Assembly: GCA_948567375.1 (NCBI GenBank)
Contig: OX419759.1
Location: 3,201,303 to 3,265,302 of the forward strand
Direction of reading: 5' to 3'
From: Lunularia cruciata
Taxonomy: Eukaryota; Streptophyta; Marchantiopsida; Lunulariales; Lunulariaceae
DNA: 64,000 bases
Shown: piece by piece, positions 1 through 11,790 of the stretch
How positions within the stretch are numbered: the first letter of the stretch is position 1
Layout: every line of letters begins with the position of its first letter
Position numbers and translations under genes: made by a program
The notes under the pieces: generated by a model
Told to the model about the DNA's origin: nothing
Database searches by the model: none
What the model saw: only the letters and a program-made list of their open reading frames with translations

Positions 1-1264
1 TCTTCCAAGAACTCTATACCCTGATCAATCAAAACCTCAATTGGTGCACCAAAATGACCAAGGACCTAATCTAGAAACGAGTAAGCTATCCTTTCATTGG
101 ACTTGTCAAGAAGTGCCACCAACTGAATCCACTTGGAGAAGTGCTCCACCATCACCAAAACATACTGATGCTGTCTCATAGTCAATGGTAAAGGTCCAAT
201 GAAGTCCAAACTCTAGTGGTAATCCAACCCCATGATAGGTAATGTGTGTAATTGTGGCATAGGAGCATTGAATGATGCTCTAACTTGTTCACAAACCACA
301 CATCTAGCAATAAATTGCTATACATCGGTTTGCATACCATGCCACCAATAATGACTCTGGAGCAAGCTCTATGTACACTTTACTCCAAAATTTCCTAGCT
401 CCTCATGAGCATGACCAATCAATTGTGATCATTAAGATGGAAGTGGTACTACTCTCACTCTACCATCCTCCCATACATAAAAAAGGTGTGTGCCCATCAA
501 TCTGAACCGCCTAACTTGCTAAAGGACACAGTCTCTCTACTTGGTGCCAACTATACCACCCACAACACTAGTACAAAGATAGTCCATCACTAAGACATCG
601 TCATGAATGTCTTGCTGAATTGTACCACTATCTCTACTCTCTAGATTTGTGACCTCAATAACTCCTCTTGTATGTATTGAGAGAGATACCACCAAAGCCT
701 CAGACAATATATAGAGAAAGGCAGATGCATGCCAACCTAGCACCATCTCCTCATCTGTCACACCATGCCAATGTGCTCCAATCTAATCTTGTTGGTTGGG
801 ACATGGATTTCTACTCTTTTGCATCATGGTTTGCCACTCCAGGTTTGTGAATAACCATGAAATCATACTCTTGTAAAATTAGAGCCCATTGTGCAAGCTT
901 CCTTTCCATCAACCACTTCAATGGTTGATGATCAATGCTAAGAGTAAAGGAGTTACCAAATAGGTAAAATCTGAAATGTGCTATTGCCCATACTGTTGCC
1001 AAGCACTCTTCCTCATATGAATTATAATTCACCTCCACTAAATTGCTGGGGGGACTAGCATAGCCCACCACAAACTCCCTTTCCTCATAATCATGCTGGG
1101 TGAGCACTACTCCAAGCCCCAACATACTCCAATCAATGTGAACCTAAAATGTTTGTCCTCTGATTGGCCTCTTCAAAATAGGAGTAGATGTCAACCTCTC
1201 CTTGAGCTTTACAAAAGCTCTCTCCTATTCATCTCCCCAACACCACTCTTGTGTAAACTTGGTT
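1..1264 (-). mobile_element. Ty3/gypsy RNase H and integrase, 3' part of the large split element
   Basis: Reading the minus strand from 1,264 down, the sequence encodes the end of a reverse transcriptase/connection region, then an RNase H domain. The RNase H has an HIDWSMLGLG start, an SYEEECLATVWAI helix and DHQPLKWLME at about 1,125-811. Below about 450 there is an integrase with zinc-finger pieces (HYWWHGM, ARCVVCEQ) and a core with DFIGPL and a VLIDQG-type second aspartate. The frames are broken by stops, so this is a relic. The domain order RNase H then integrase is that of gypsy elements. Its reverse transcriptase is missing here but resumes at 9,416, on the far side of the 1,265-9,415 insertion. 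The integrase is cut by the window edge. Confidence 0.8.
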
Positions 1265-2646
1265 TGTGAGCCGGCCTATCTCTCACTCAGGATGAACCTC
1301 TGATGGCTATTATGGTAACACACCATGGACTAAGAAGGCAAGGAACCCCAACTCCATCATACTCCTCCAAGGCTAACACTCCAAGACTCAAGTCATTGCT
1401 CACTAGAGAACTCAATGAGAGAGAGAAAGATAGTTGCAAATGAAAGGATGATGAGTACCTCCTCACCTCTTGTTTATATACTAGTGAAATAGTTATGTAC
1501 CAAAGTTACTAATTACCGTAGTAACTCAAGTTACTAGACTAAAATTCAAGTAAAGTAAAAAAGTAGAAAGGAATATCTATTCACTTGGACATATTCCACT
1601 AGCATATGATCTTATATTGACCCAATCACTAAGTCAAGGATTTGTTCACATGGACTATCCTTGGACTATAGAAGAATCCAAAACAAAAAGGCTTGCGGGT
1701 CCAAGAGTTCTCAACTCTTTCCTCAAAGCCAAACACCTAGGAATAATACCAAGTCAACACAGTAGAATCCAAAATAGTGGTGCTCTGTGGGCCGGCCTGT
1801 CTCTCACTCAGGATGAACCTCTAATGGCTATTATGGTAGCGCACCATGGACTAAGAAGGCAAGGAACCCCATCATTCTCCTCCAAGGCTAACACTCCAAG
1901 ACTCAAGACATTACTCATTAGAGAACTCAATGAGAGAGAGAGAGTTGCAAATGAAAGGATGATGAGCACCTCCTCACCCCTTGTTTATATACTTGTGGAA
2001 TAGTTATGTACCAAAGTTACTAATTACTATAATAGCTCAAGTTACTAGACTAAAAGTCAAGTAAAGTCAAAAAGTAGAATGGAATATCCATTCACATGGG
2101 CATATTCCACTAGCATGTGATCTTATCTTGACCCAACCACTAAGTCAAGGATTCCTTCACATGGGCTATCTTTGGACTATAGAAGAATCCAAAACAAAAA
2201 GGTTTGCGGGCCCAAGAGTTCTCAACTCTTTCCTCAAAGCCAAACACGTAAGAATAATACTAAGTCAACACACTAGAATCCAAAATAATGGTGCTCATCT
2301 TTTCCATTTCTTCTAAAGTAAGGTCACCTCTATCTTAGCTATGACTAACTTTAGCTAATTATGACTAATATAGAACCATCCTTTATCTCTATATAAATAA
2401 TATCTCTCAAGTACTTGTAATACCAAGCTCAATATCATAATACCACACACATGCACAAATGGGTGTTACAACTCATCTTCCACTTCCTCTAAAGTAAGGT
2501 GCTATTTATCTTAGCTATGACTAACTTTAGCTAATCATGACTAATGTAGAACCATACTTTATCTCTATGTAAATAATATCTCTCAAGTACTTGTAATACC
2601 AAGCTAAATAACACAATACCACACACATGCACAAATGGGTGTTACA
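1265..2646 (-). repeat. 3' LTR of the inserted element, split by a solo LTR
   Basis: The outer LTR is 1,265-1,785 joined to 2,471-2,646 (about 690 bp together), matching the 5' LTR at 8,727-9,415. The left part carries a minus-strand TATATAAAC-type box near 1,475. Differences from the 5' LTR are mostly C/T or G/A transitions, pointing to an old insertion. The interruption between the two parts is a full-length copy of the same LTR. Confidence 0.85.
1786..2470 (-). repeat. Solo LTR nested inside the 3' LTR
   Basis: This 685 bp segment begins TGTGGGCCGG and ends GGGTGTTACA on the plus strand, the same termini as the 5' LTR. It lies within the outer LTR exactly where that LTR's sequence breaks. 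The outer LTR reads GTGCTC before it and ACTCATC after it, so CTC is repeated on both sides, compatible with a partly mutated target-site duplication. There is no internal element sequence, so it is a solo LTR left after LTR-LTR recombination. Confidence 0.75.
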
Positions 2647-2694
2647 TTCACCTCCGGACTAAGTTTTCACTTTGTCTTCAAAGTGAAGGTCTCT

Positions 2695-3760
2695 CTACCT
2701 TCTATGATACATCTTCAACTTATCATGGTTAATCCTATCAAAGTATCTTCCTCCCAACTCCTTGAGATCATAGGTATGATTGCTCCACATCTTCTCTACT
2801 ATGAAAGGTCCAAAGTACTCAGGCAAAAACTTCTTTTGCACTCTCTTGAATTGAATAGAATCAAACAACATTACCCAATCACCTTCTTTGAAAGGCTCCA
2901 CCTTCTTCTTGCCTTGCCTCTTGTCATAGCTCTCATTTTGTTTCCTTTGGGCTTGCTTCACTCAAACCATAGCAATTGCTCTTGCCTCTTCCAATTCCAT
3001 GAGTTGATCCTTCCTTGACTTCTCTACATCACCTCCTTGTGCTTTCTTCAATCTCCTATGAATGCTTTGGAAGGTAGGAAGATCAAAGTGAATAGGTAAG
3101 GTAGACTCAATACCATATACCAATTGAAATGGAAAATATTTGGTGGATGTCTTCATGGTTGTCCTATACTCCCACAAAACTGCATGAATCCTCTTGTCTC
3201 GATGATGTTTAGCCCCCTCCATTTCTGCATCTTTGGCCAACATCATGCACAAGGTCTGATTGGTTCTCTATGCCAAGCCATTGGAATTTGGCTTAAAGGA
3301 TGTAGTTACTCTATATGTGATAGAGAAATGTTGTAGCATGGCTGTAGTGATGCTTCTTGTAAACTCTCCTCCTCTATCAGAAACTAACTCTAAAGGGCAT
3401 CCAAACCTAATGATAATGCATTCATAAAGAAATCTACCAACTTCATCTTCATTCTTGTCCTTCAATGGTCTAGCCACTTGGTAAGGTAATTAGTAACTAC
3501 CACAATGAACCAATTATTCCTTGGGGGTTCTATTGAGAGGACCTACAAAATCAATTTCCCACTTCTCAAAAGGTCCTAGCAAAGGAATTGATCTAAGTGG
3601 TGGAGTGGATGTAGAATGTCTAGCAAAAGCTTGAAAAACATGGCAAGTTTTGCAATAATCAAGACAATCCTTGAAAATCCTTCTCCAATGGTAACCTGCA
3701 TCTAGAATCTTGAAAGAAGTCACTTTTCATGCAAAGTGTCCTCCACACACTAAAACTTCA
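2695..3760 (-). pseudogene. Gypsy integrase (broken)
   Basis: In minus orientation a zinc-binding region (GGHF, then CKTCHVFQ) is followed by the core. The first catalytic Asp is in WEIDFVGPL, the second in LVSDRGGEF, and the third position occurs in NGLA-stop-RTNQTL. In the third motif the expected catalytic Glu codon is replaced by a stop, consistent with GAG to TAG. The C-terminal part (LFDSIQFKRVQKKFLPEYFG) is the usual post-core domain. Several in-frame stops occur. It belongs to the 1,265-9,415 element. Confidence 0.85.
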
Positions 3761-3909
3761 TGAAACTCCTTTATAAGTAGGATAGACTCTTCCTTACCCA
3801 CTACTATTCGAAGTAGACCATCTACTCCTTGGTGAAAAAGAATATCCTACACCATTGTGTAAGGTCTAGATCTTGCTACAAGGGCCTTCCTCTCCGTAGC
3901 ATGCATCCC

Positions 3910-5622
3910 TTATGGATAGTTACCTCTTGTCACAAAATCCACAATCTCCTTGTACTCCATTGGAACCTCTTGAGTGACTGAGATTGTCATGAGCTCCTCA
4001 TCCAAGAAGGAATCATCCATTGGCTCATCTCCATCATGATCATAAACTCTAGATAACAAATCAACATTTGCATATTTCTTTCCTGGCCTATCCTCAATGG
4101 TGTAGTCATATTCAGAAAAGAGTATCATCCACCTTGCTAGTATCTCTTCAACATTAGGCTTGTTGAAGATGTACTTCAAAGCCTTGTGATCCATGATAAT
4201 GGTGGCTTTCCCTCCAATCAAGTAGTGTCTAAACTTCTTGAGACCAAAGATCACCGCCAACTCTTCTTTCTCCATGATAGAGTAGTTCTCTTCTGCTGAA
4301 ACCATTTTCCTACCAGCAGAAGCTATTAGATGATCATGCCCATCTTGGTCTAATTGACTAAGAGTGTATCTTATAGCTACATTAGAAGCATCAGTGTAGA
4401 GGATGAAAGGCTTAATCCAATTGGGTTTAACAAGAATTGGAGCTACAAAAAGGGATTGCTTGAGCTCCTTAAAAGCTTTGAGAGCCTCCTTGTCCTCCAA
4501 AATCACCATGTAATCTACACCCTCCTTCATGTAGATGGTCAATGCATAAGCTTTGTTGGAAAATGAGAAGATGAACCTCCTATTGTATCCAACCATCCCC
4601 AAGAATTGACATAAATTTGTCAAGCTTGAAGGGAATAGAAGGTCTGAGATTTTCCTCACCTTTTCAGGATCAACTACTATTCCATCCTTGGAGATGATGT
4701 GCCCCAAAAGTAGACCTTCTTCACATCCAAAAATGCACTTCTCTGGGTTGAGTGATGCATTTGCCTCATCCAAGCATTGCAAGACCTTGATTAGGTGCTG
4801 AAAGTGCTCCTCCTTGCTTCCATAGACAAAAAAGTTGTCAATGAAGTCTCTCATAAATTTCCCAATGAAAGGTTCAAATACCTTGTTCATGAACCGTTGG
4901 AATGTGGCTGGAGCATTGCAAAGCCCAAAAGTCATGACTTTGAAAGCATAAGTTCTCCAAGGTATGGTGAATGTGGTGAGTTGTAAATGCTCAGGTGCAA
5001 TCTTAATTTGGTTATATCCACTATAACCATCTCCAAAACTGTATCTCTCATGACCTACAACCTCCTCAAAGATCTCATCAATGAATGGCAATGGGTAGTA
5101 GTCTTTCTTGGTAATAGCATTGAGCTTCTTGTAATCCACACATACCCAAAGCTTGCCATTCTTTTTCTTCAAAGTGACAATTGGAGACACCTATTCTGAA
5201 TTCTCCACCTCAAAGATAAATCTGGCTTCCTTGAGCTTATCAATCTCCTCCTTCACAACCAAAGATATTGGTGGGCTAATGCAACGTTGCTTTTGGTGGA
5301 TTGGTCTTGCATGTGACTCTACCTCTATCTTATGCTCCTCCAAGGTGACTTCCTTGAAATCCTTGTAATTGAGAGCAAACAATTGGATGAACTTGCAAAA
5401 AATCTCCTCAAATCTCACTTTCTCTTCCTTGGTAACATTTGGGTCATACTTGAGGGTAGCTAACCTTCTCTCTACCTCCTCAAGTGTCAATGGTGATTTA
5501 TTTGTGTCCTTCAAAACCTCTAGCTTAGGTGCAAAATCCATAGCACACAAGGGATACACATCTGAATCCGATTCAAATTCATCTTCCTCCGTGGAAGTCT
5601 CCTCCTCCATGCTTGTGTCCAC
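3910..5622 (-). pseudogene. Gypsy reverse transcriptase and RNase H
   Basis: Two open stretches (5,622-5,191 and 5,190-3,910) lie in the same frame, separated only by one stop codon. The N-terminal piece runs into the RT fingers (SPIVTLKKKNGKLWVCVDYK), palm (YPLPFIDEIF, GYSGYNQIKIA, MTFGLCNAPATFQRFM) and an active-site loop reading DFIDNFFVYG. There the second Asp of the expected DD pair is Asn. RNase H follows (LYTDASNVAIRYTLSQ, EKEELAVIFGLKKFRHYL, MDHKALKYIF) and ends PGKKYANVDLLSRV. The damaged catalytic pair and the stop suggest an inactive copy. Confidence 0.9.
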
Positions 5623-5639
5623 ACTTGAAGGTCTTTCTT

Positions 5640-6060
5640 CAAAATCTGATTCTCAATAATCAGAAGATGGTGTCTCTGAATGCAAAGTGTTGGTGGTGTT
5701 AGTCATAGGAACTGTGATTCTATGGTTTAATGGCCCAATCCTCAAGTACCCTTTGTGCCATCTATCCATTGTACGTGCTGCTCCAACCATGGCCTCCTAA
5801 GAAATAAGTCATAGCTTGAATCTTTCAAGACTTGGAAAGTCATGAGATTTTGAACTCTTATAACTAAAACTACCACCTTATCCATCACTCTTACTGGTCA
5901 AAGTTGTTGCTTGTTTGCCATGATCATCACAAATGTTGAAGGTCTTGAGGGTCTCATACCCAAATTCTTCATCAACCTTTCTGACATGGCATTCACTGTT
6001 GATCCTCCATCAACAAGTGCATCCTTGATGTTGTGACCATTTACTCTCACATCAATCGTG
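5640..6060 (-). pseudogene. Retropepsin-like protease region
   Basis: Between gag and RT, one minus-strand frame reads DALVDGGSTVNAMSERLMK with the DGGS motif near 6,012-6,001. This is a gypsy-type aspartic protease active site of the D-[TSG]-G family. Downstream residues (RPSTFVMIMANK) fit the fold's second half. Stops and frame changes separate it from the adjoining domains. Confidence 0.65.
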
Positions 6061-6589
6061 AGGCATATTCACAAGCCTCCCATGGTGTTGGCTTGACATC
6101 CACCACCTCCATTGATACTAGAGCTTTTACCTTCTCCTTCCTCTTGCTCCTTGTAGAACTCAAACCACCACTAAGCTCCTTTCTCAAGGTAGGGTTCAAA
6201 GCAATCAATTGGCTCACTGTGATGTTAGCCTTGTGACTACCAATATCCTCCAACACATTGTAGTTCCATTGTTGCTTTGAAATCAAGAAATCCTCCATCC
6301 CCAACTTCTTCCTTGGAGTCTTTGTTGTTGATGGTATTGATATGCAAGTGCTCTTAGTAGACATAGGAGTATCCTTGCTTGGATTAAATCCTTGAGAAGA
6401 ATGGGCATCCTTTGCAAAATGAGCTCTCTTCTTCTCTTGTGCCAAAAGCTCCAAATTAAGACCCTTGGAGATTGAGCACTCTCCCTTCTTATACTTGCTC
6501 CCAACCACATCTATGGATGCTATCTCCTTACCTTTTTTTGGATTATGATCCATTTGGGTTTCACTACTTCCCTCTTTCCCTCCATGGTG

Positions 6590-7480
6590 GAATTTGGGCA
6601 ATTCCTTTGGATATGGCCTCTTCTTCCACAACCAAAACAATTTCTATCATTGAAATTTTTGGCTGGTTGGCCTCCTCAATATGGATAGTTTCTATAACTC
6701 CTAGGCTTTCTGCTTACATTTTGATCCACCTCTCTCTTCTCCCATAGTTGCATCACATTGATCTTGAGATCTACAAGTTGTTTTGTGATGGTTGGAAGTG
6801 GATCCTTTGGTGGAGGTGCAAGAACTGGAGCAACTATTACTTGTGGTGCAACCTTGTCACCAAAGTATCAAAAGTTCCACCATACTTGTAGCCTTGAGGA
6901 GGATGCATAATCTCCTTCACCACCAAATCACTCTCATCTCCTTCCAAACTCTCCTCCATACAAATTGCAATCTTGATAGCTTCAACCTTGGAAGGAGATT
7001 TCTCATATCTCACCTTGCTTCTAATTTGTGGTCTCAACACTCCCATAAAATTATTGGTGAGCGTAGCCCCTATGCCAATCATAGTAGTCTCCACATCATC
7101 CCCACCCTTCCTCAACACTATGCAAAATCTGGACATTAACTTTTCTACTCTTTTCACATAGACTCTCACTTTCTCTCCATCTCCTTGTTTGAGAAAGGTA
7201 GCCTCACTCATCAATCTCTCATAACTCTCATCTGGAAGAAAGTTCTCAATGATTGCTGAAGTCAAACTCTCCCAAGACTCTTCTTCTCCATCTCTCCTTT
7301 TTCTCTTTTGGTATTCTGACTCATCCATGTAAGTGTTGCATCCTAAAAGAAATCTGGTAATAATGAGGCCCACTCATTCTTCCTCATCTCATTTTTTCCT
7401 GTGCAAGCCCTCTTGAAGTCTCTCACAAAGGTCTCCACATCTTCTCCATCCTTGCCAAAGAAAACCAGAAGTTTCCCCAT
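6590..7480 (-). pseudogene. Gag with CCHC zinc knuckle
   Basis: A start at 7,480 begins MGKLLVFFGKDGEDVETFV, the familiar N-terminus of plant gypsy gag. One stop interrupts near 7,375. The open stretch 7,373-6,837 holds the retrotransposon gag domain (SAIIENFLPDESYERLMSEA, VRVYVKRVEKLMSRFC). A knuckle CFGCGRRGHIQRNC (CX2CX4HX4C) is at about 6,648-6,607, separated by further stops. Gag packages the element RNA into virus-like particles. The copy is broken. Confidence 0.82.
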
Positions 7481-7706
7481 CTTAATCCCTCACTATCTTT
7501 CTTTTCTCTCAATTTTTTTTCTTTCATTCTATAACTAATAGAGTATATACATGACTAACACCATATGAGAATAATCCACTCTAGAGAACACAAAAGATTC
7601 AGGTTGCTCCAAGATTTCTATAGCAACATCAAATCCTAGAGTGCATATTAATCTAATTCTCATGGATAGTTTATCCATAAGTTGAAAGATATCTCCATCA
7701 TTAATC

Positions 7707-8285
7707 TTAAGAACTAGTTGATGGTAGTATTTCTGTAGCTATACTAAGACTCTCTCCAAGATCCTTCACCAAAGTCTCCAAAAGTGATTTTACTCCACTA
7801 CACTCATGTCCTTTTGGAAGTCCTTCCACTCCACAAACCTCACACAACTCCTTGGTCTTAGATCTTCTCCCTCCCAATCTTGGTGAAGAAGGTCCAACAT
7901 GCAAACCCAAGTCAAGTAAGCCTCTCCTTTCCCTCAATCTCTTGCTTTCAAAGGTCAATGGACATGAAATTGCTTTATTTTACTTTTCTCTACATAGAAA
8001 GCACTTAGATTCACTCTTTCTTCCAAGTGGTGTAGGTTTTTGGATCTTCTCAACACTCTCTTCAAATTCTATTGTAAACTCTCCTTTCCTCAAATCCACC
8101 CCTACAATCACCTCAAACCCTTGGGGAACCTTGCATAGTCTCAATTCCACTCTTGATGACCCTCCATGTTCCCAAGATGAATCTAAACACTCAAACATAC
8201 TTTTTGTTGTTCTCAAACTCCTCATGCATGAGATCTCAACTCTGCAGAATTGACCCTTCCTCACAATTTCACTCAAATCTCTCAA
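7707..8285 (-). CDS. Unidentified leader ORF between 5' LTR and gag
   Basis: Two open stretches (8,285-7,980 and 7,958-7,707) read in succession on the minus strand. The first contains VELRLCKVPQGFEVIVGVDL and ends near KCFLCREK. The second contains LCEVCGVEGLPKGHEC, so paired Cys-X2-Cys motifs followed by His-X-Cys suggest a small metal-binding fold. The region sits where gypsy elements normally have only a leader. I recognise no family. It may be an accessory ORF of the element, a divergent gag extension or captured host sequence. Whether it was ever translated is unknown. Confidence 0.35.
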
Positions 8286-8726
8286 CTAGTGTGTCACAAT
8301 CCTCTAAATTTTTGCACACTTAATTATAACTTTAAGGTATTCATCCTTGCAAAATTTCAGATCTTTTCTTTGAGCCATTTGGCCTAAACACCTTTCTATT
8401 CAGCACACATATTTCAGATTGAGTCTAATCTCCAGATCTCAAACTTGAGATTTTGCACAAAATCACCTCAATCCCCAAAATCTACAATCCACCTCACACA
8501 ATCTCTCCAAATCCTCTCATGTGTACAAGATGTACAAAATCACTTCAAAGACATTATAATGAACTTCAAGGTATACAAATGGATCTTGGTTCTCTAACAT
8601 AAGTTTAGCCCTTTTCTCCTAATGTTCTCTCCAAGTGAGCTCTCATAGCCTCCTTCTGCCTAATGTAGAATTGAACATGGAATATTATCTTGCCTTCAAG
8701 AGAGGTCCTGAAAATGAAACCAAAAA

Positions 8727-9415
8727 TGTGAGCCGGTCTGTCTCTCACTCAAGATGAACCTCTGATGGCTATTATGGTAGCACACCATGGACTAAAAAGG
8801 CAAGGAACCCCAACTCCATCATACTCCTCCAAGGCTAACACTCCAAGACTCAAGACATTGTTCACTAGAGAACTCAATGAGAGAGAGATAGCTGCAAATT
8901 AAAGGATGATGAGTACCTCCTCACCCCTTTTTTATATCTTGGTGAAATAGTTACGCACCAAAGTTACTAATTATCGTAGTAACTCAAGTTACTAGACTAA
9001 AAGTCAAGTAAAGTCAAAAAGTAGAAAGGAATATCCATTCACATGGGCATATTCACTAGCATGTGATCTTATCTTGACCCAACCATGAAGTCAAGGATTC
9101 TTTCACATGGGCTATCCTTGGACTATAGAAGAATCCAAAACAAAAAGGCTTACGGTCCAAGAGTTCTCAACTCTTTCCTCAAAGCTAAACACCTAGGAAT
9201 AATACCAAGTCAACACACTAGAATCCAAAATAGTGGTGCTCATCTTTTCCACTTCCTCTAAAGTAAGGTCCCCTCTATCTTAGCTTTGACTAACTTTAGC
9301 TAATCATGATTAATATGGAACCATCCTTTATCTCTATGTAAATAATATCTCTCAAGTAATTATAATACCAATCTAATTATCACAATACCACACACATGCA
9401 CAAATGGGTATTACA
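8727..9415 (-). repeat. 5' LTR of the inserted gypsy element
   Basis: This 689 bp repeat matches the pieces at 1,265-1,785, 2,471-2,646 and 1,786-2,470. In element orientation it starts TGTAATACCC and ends CCGGCTCACA. A TATA-type box (TATAAAAAAG) lies on the minus strand near 8,938-8,929. Directly inside it the element reads TTTTTGGTTTCATTTTC, where a primer-binding site should be. I could not assign the tRNA. Confidence 0.88.
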
Positions 9416-10429
9416 GGCCAGCTTTGTCAAGGGCTTGGCAATGGCACTAAATCCTCTAGCATAACAATGATAAAAGTTTGCCAATGCAAGGAATGCTTGC
9501 ACTCTGCTCACATCTATAGGCCAAGAAATACACGCAATAGCCTTCACCTTGTCTGCTAAACACCAAGTCCTCCAAGGTAGTTAGTGTGACCCAAATACTC
9601 AACCTTCTCATGGAAGAACCTACACTTCCTAAGATGTAATTTGACTCCATGAGATCTCCAACTCTCAAACACCTTCAACAATTGTCTCTCATGCTCCTCC
9701 ATAGTAGAGCTATAGACCAAAATACCATCAATATAACACCAAACAAAATCCAATCCAACTAAGATCTTGTCCATGATCTTTTGGAACTTGGTAGGAGCAT
9801 TTTTTAATCCAAATGGTAAGAACCTCCATTGATATAACAATGAAGATCTCCTTGCCGTGAAGATCAATAACCCAAAATTTTATCTTTTACTTATCCTTCT
9901 CTCTGATTGGCAACTAATGATATCCTACTCAAAGATTCAAAGTACTAAAGACCTTTGCATGCCCAATTGCATCAAAGATCTCCTCTAATGTAGGCATGAC
10001 ATACCAATCAACCTTAGTTTGTCAATAGATAAGACAATAATCTCCACATATCCGCCTATTTGTGTAGTTGTCGTGCATATCCTTCTTAGCTAGCATCATT
10101 ATAGCTGATGCATACTCTCCATGTGAAATCTTCACCAAACCAGCCTTAGAAAGGTCACTACTCTGGCTTTGAATAAATGTTTTCTCCATGTCACTATGTT
10201 GGTATGGACATTGAAAAACTGGTGTATCGCTTATCCGCTCAATCCTTATACCAAGTCCTTTTAGAGCACCCAAATCCTTCATACTAAAGGTAAAACAACT
10301 TGTGTAGCTCCTCAAGAACTTCCAAACCGTCCATCTTTCCTCTCCTATAAGCTTAGGTCCAAGATTTGGCCCCCAAGTATCCTCTGTAACTATCATAGGA
10401 GTGGAAGACGTACTGACAAGCTACTACAT
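9416..10429 (-). pseudogene. Reverse transcriptase of the large split gypsy element
   Basis: In minus orientation the sequence runs from a linker (TIVTEDTW...) into the RT fingers (FTFSMKDLGALKG, SHGEYASAIMMLAKKD, RRICGDY). It continues into the palm (QWRFLPFGLKNAPTKFQKIM) and an active-site loop reading WCYIDGILVYS, with Gly where the second Asp should be. It ends at the RT-RNase H connection, AIAKPLTKLA, exactly where the 1,265-9,415 element is inserted. The connection resumes at 1,264 as FTQEWCWGDE. Stops and frameshifts are present. Confidence 0.8.
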
Positions 10430-10978
10430 TGGGCTGTTGGGAGCAGTAGTGTCATGCTCCCAACCACTAGAGGTCCCAACCTCAATGTGAAAAACTCCCT
10501 CTACTCTGGCTGCAAGCTCCATATGTCCTCTAGTTGCATCCCAAGTAGACCAAAGGGTGTAATCCAAATAGACCATGCTTGTAAAAGTCCAAGACCAAGG
10601 AGAGAAATTGGAGAATGGAAGCTCACAATGGGACACTTGAATGAGAGAAAACTTCAAATGCCTAGCATGAGCTTTGGCTCTATATTTATAGGGATCATAC
10701 AAGGCTCTTGAGAAGCTTCTCAAGAAGCTTTCTTGAGCCGCTTTCTTGGAGTGCAAGCCAAGTTAATTGGGAAGCTTCTTTCTAGAAGTTGCTCACTTGG
10801 CGTGCAAGCTAAGCTAGTTGGAACCTTCTAGAAGTTACTTATGTGAGGTGCAAGCTAAGCTATCCGGGAAGCTTCCCAAGAAGCTTCCTAGATACTTATG
10901 AAATATTCTAGGCTAATTTGTCTTATTTGCTACTCCATTAGCCCTACTAACTTTATCATTAAACTCCATATTGTTACA
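10430..10978 (-). repeat. 3' LTR of the chromovirus
   Basis: The right end is fixed by identity with the 15,389-15,485 remnant. The left end (TGGGCTGTTGGG near 10,430) is approximate. On the minus strand a good TATA box (CTATAAATATAG) occurs near 10,693-10,680, as expected for a promoter in element orientation. The LTR contains short internal repeats around AAGCTTCTAGAAG and GTGCAAGC(T/C)AAG. Confidence 0.7.
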
Positions 10979-11790
10979 TATTCTCCCACTACTAGTTGAT
11001 GACATCCTTGTCGCCATTGAAGCTTCAAACTCCTAGATGACAATTTGTGTATTTTGGAGGTGAGAAAGAGGTTCCCATGTGACATCATGAAGGGGATACC
11101 CTTTCCAAAGGACCTTGTACTCCATATGTTATTGGCATCCTTGTTGAATGTGACAACGTGTAAGGACACAATCAACTTTGTACTCCTCATGACCATTGAT
11201 AGGTATAGGAGGAGGAGGAGGTTGGACACAAGAGGAAAAAGAAGATGGGTTAGAAACAAAGGGCTTCACCTTGGAAATGTGAAAGATAGGGTGGATGCGC
11301 ATATGACAAGGTAAGGCAAGTCGATAAGCAACATGAGAGATGATTTGGGTGACCTCAAAGGGTCCTATCTAATTAGGGTGAGTTTACAAACTTGGGTATC
11401 AAGTGGGAGGGGTAGGTTACTATAGGATAGCATGACTTTATCATCAACTTCAAAGGTGAGATCACAAAGATGGTAGTCCACATATTGTTTTTGATAATTC
11501 TAAGCAACAAAGAGGTGAGATTTGGCTTGTTGGAGAGATTGAGATATGGTGTTCAAGAACTTTGACGTATGAGGGACCTAAGATGGAGGAGGAGTAAGAA
11601 GAGAATCTGGAACAAGTAGAAAGAAAGGAGAAAATCCGGTGCTTGCTTGTTTGGAATTATTGTAGGCAAATTCTGCAATTATAAGACATTCATCTCAATT
11701 GGTATGGTGTACATTGGCAAAGGCACCCAACATATCCTCCAATGTACAATTTGCACGTTTGACATCAAATTTGAGTACAAACTAGGTTGG
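10979..11790 (-). pseudogene. Integrase C-terminus and chromodomain
   Basis: Minus-strand frames read NCTLEDMLGAF, IIAEFAYNNSKQASTGFSPF, then YRLALPCHMRIHPIFHISKV, the standard end of a chromovirus integrase. A chromodomain follows: EEYKVDCVLT, then YKVLWKGYPLHDVTWEPLSH. Chromodomains direct integration toward particular histone marks. The polypeptide ends just before the 3' LTR. Stops interrupt it. The catalytic core that should precede it is present but reversed, at 11,890-12,590. Confidence 0.8.

Larger units (their letters stand above)
1265..9415 (-). mobile_element. Near-complete gypsy LTR retrotransposon inserted in an older element
   Basis: Minus-strand order is 5' LTR (9,415-8,727), an unidentified leader ORF (8,285-7,707), gag with a CCHC knuckle (7,480-6,590), a protease-like DGGS motif near 6,005, RT and RNase H (5,622-3,910), integrase (about 3,760-2,695) and 3' LTR (2,646-1,265, interrupted by a solo LTR). 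LTR ends are TGTAA...CACA in element orientation. A purine run (GGAGGTGAA) abuts the 3' LTR as a polypurine tract candidate. The flanks are GGCC on one side and AACC on the other, compatible with a 4-5 bp target duplication that has since mutated. Removing the element restores reading-frame continuity of the surrounding gypsy pol. No chromodomain follows the integrase. Stops and a damaged RT active site indicate it cannot move on its own. Confidence 0.88.

Noticed and set aside
2635-3336. Plus-strand ORFs over the integrase
   Set aside because: Antisense shadows of the minus-strand integrase.
1265-9415. Interpretation as an endogenous plant pararetrovirus
   Set aside because: Paired LTRs with TG...CA ends, an integrase with catalytic motifs and gag-PR-RT-RH-IN order identify an LTR retrotransposon. 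No movement-protein or coat domains were seen.
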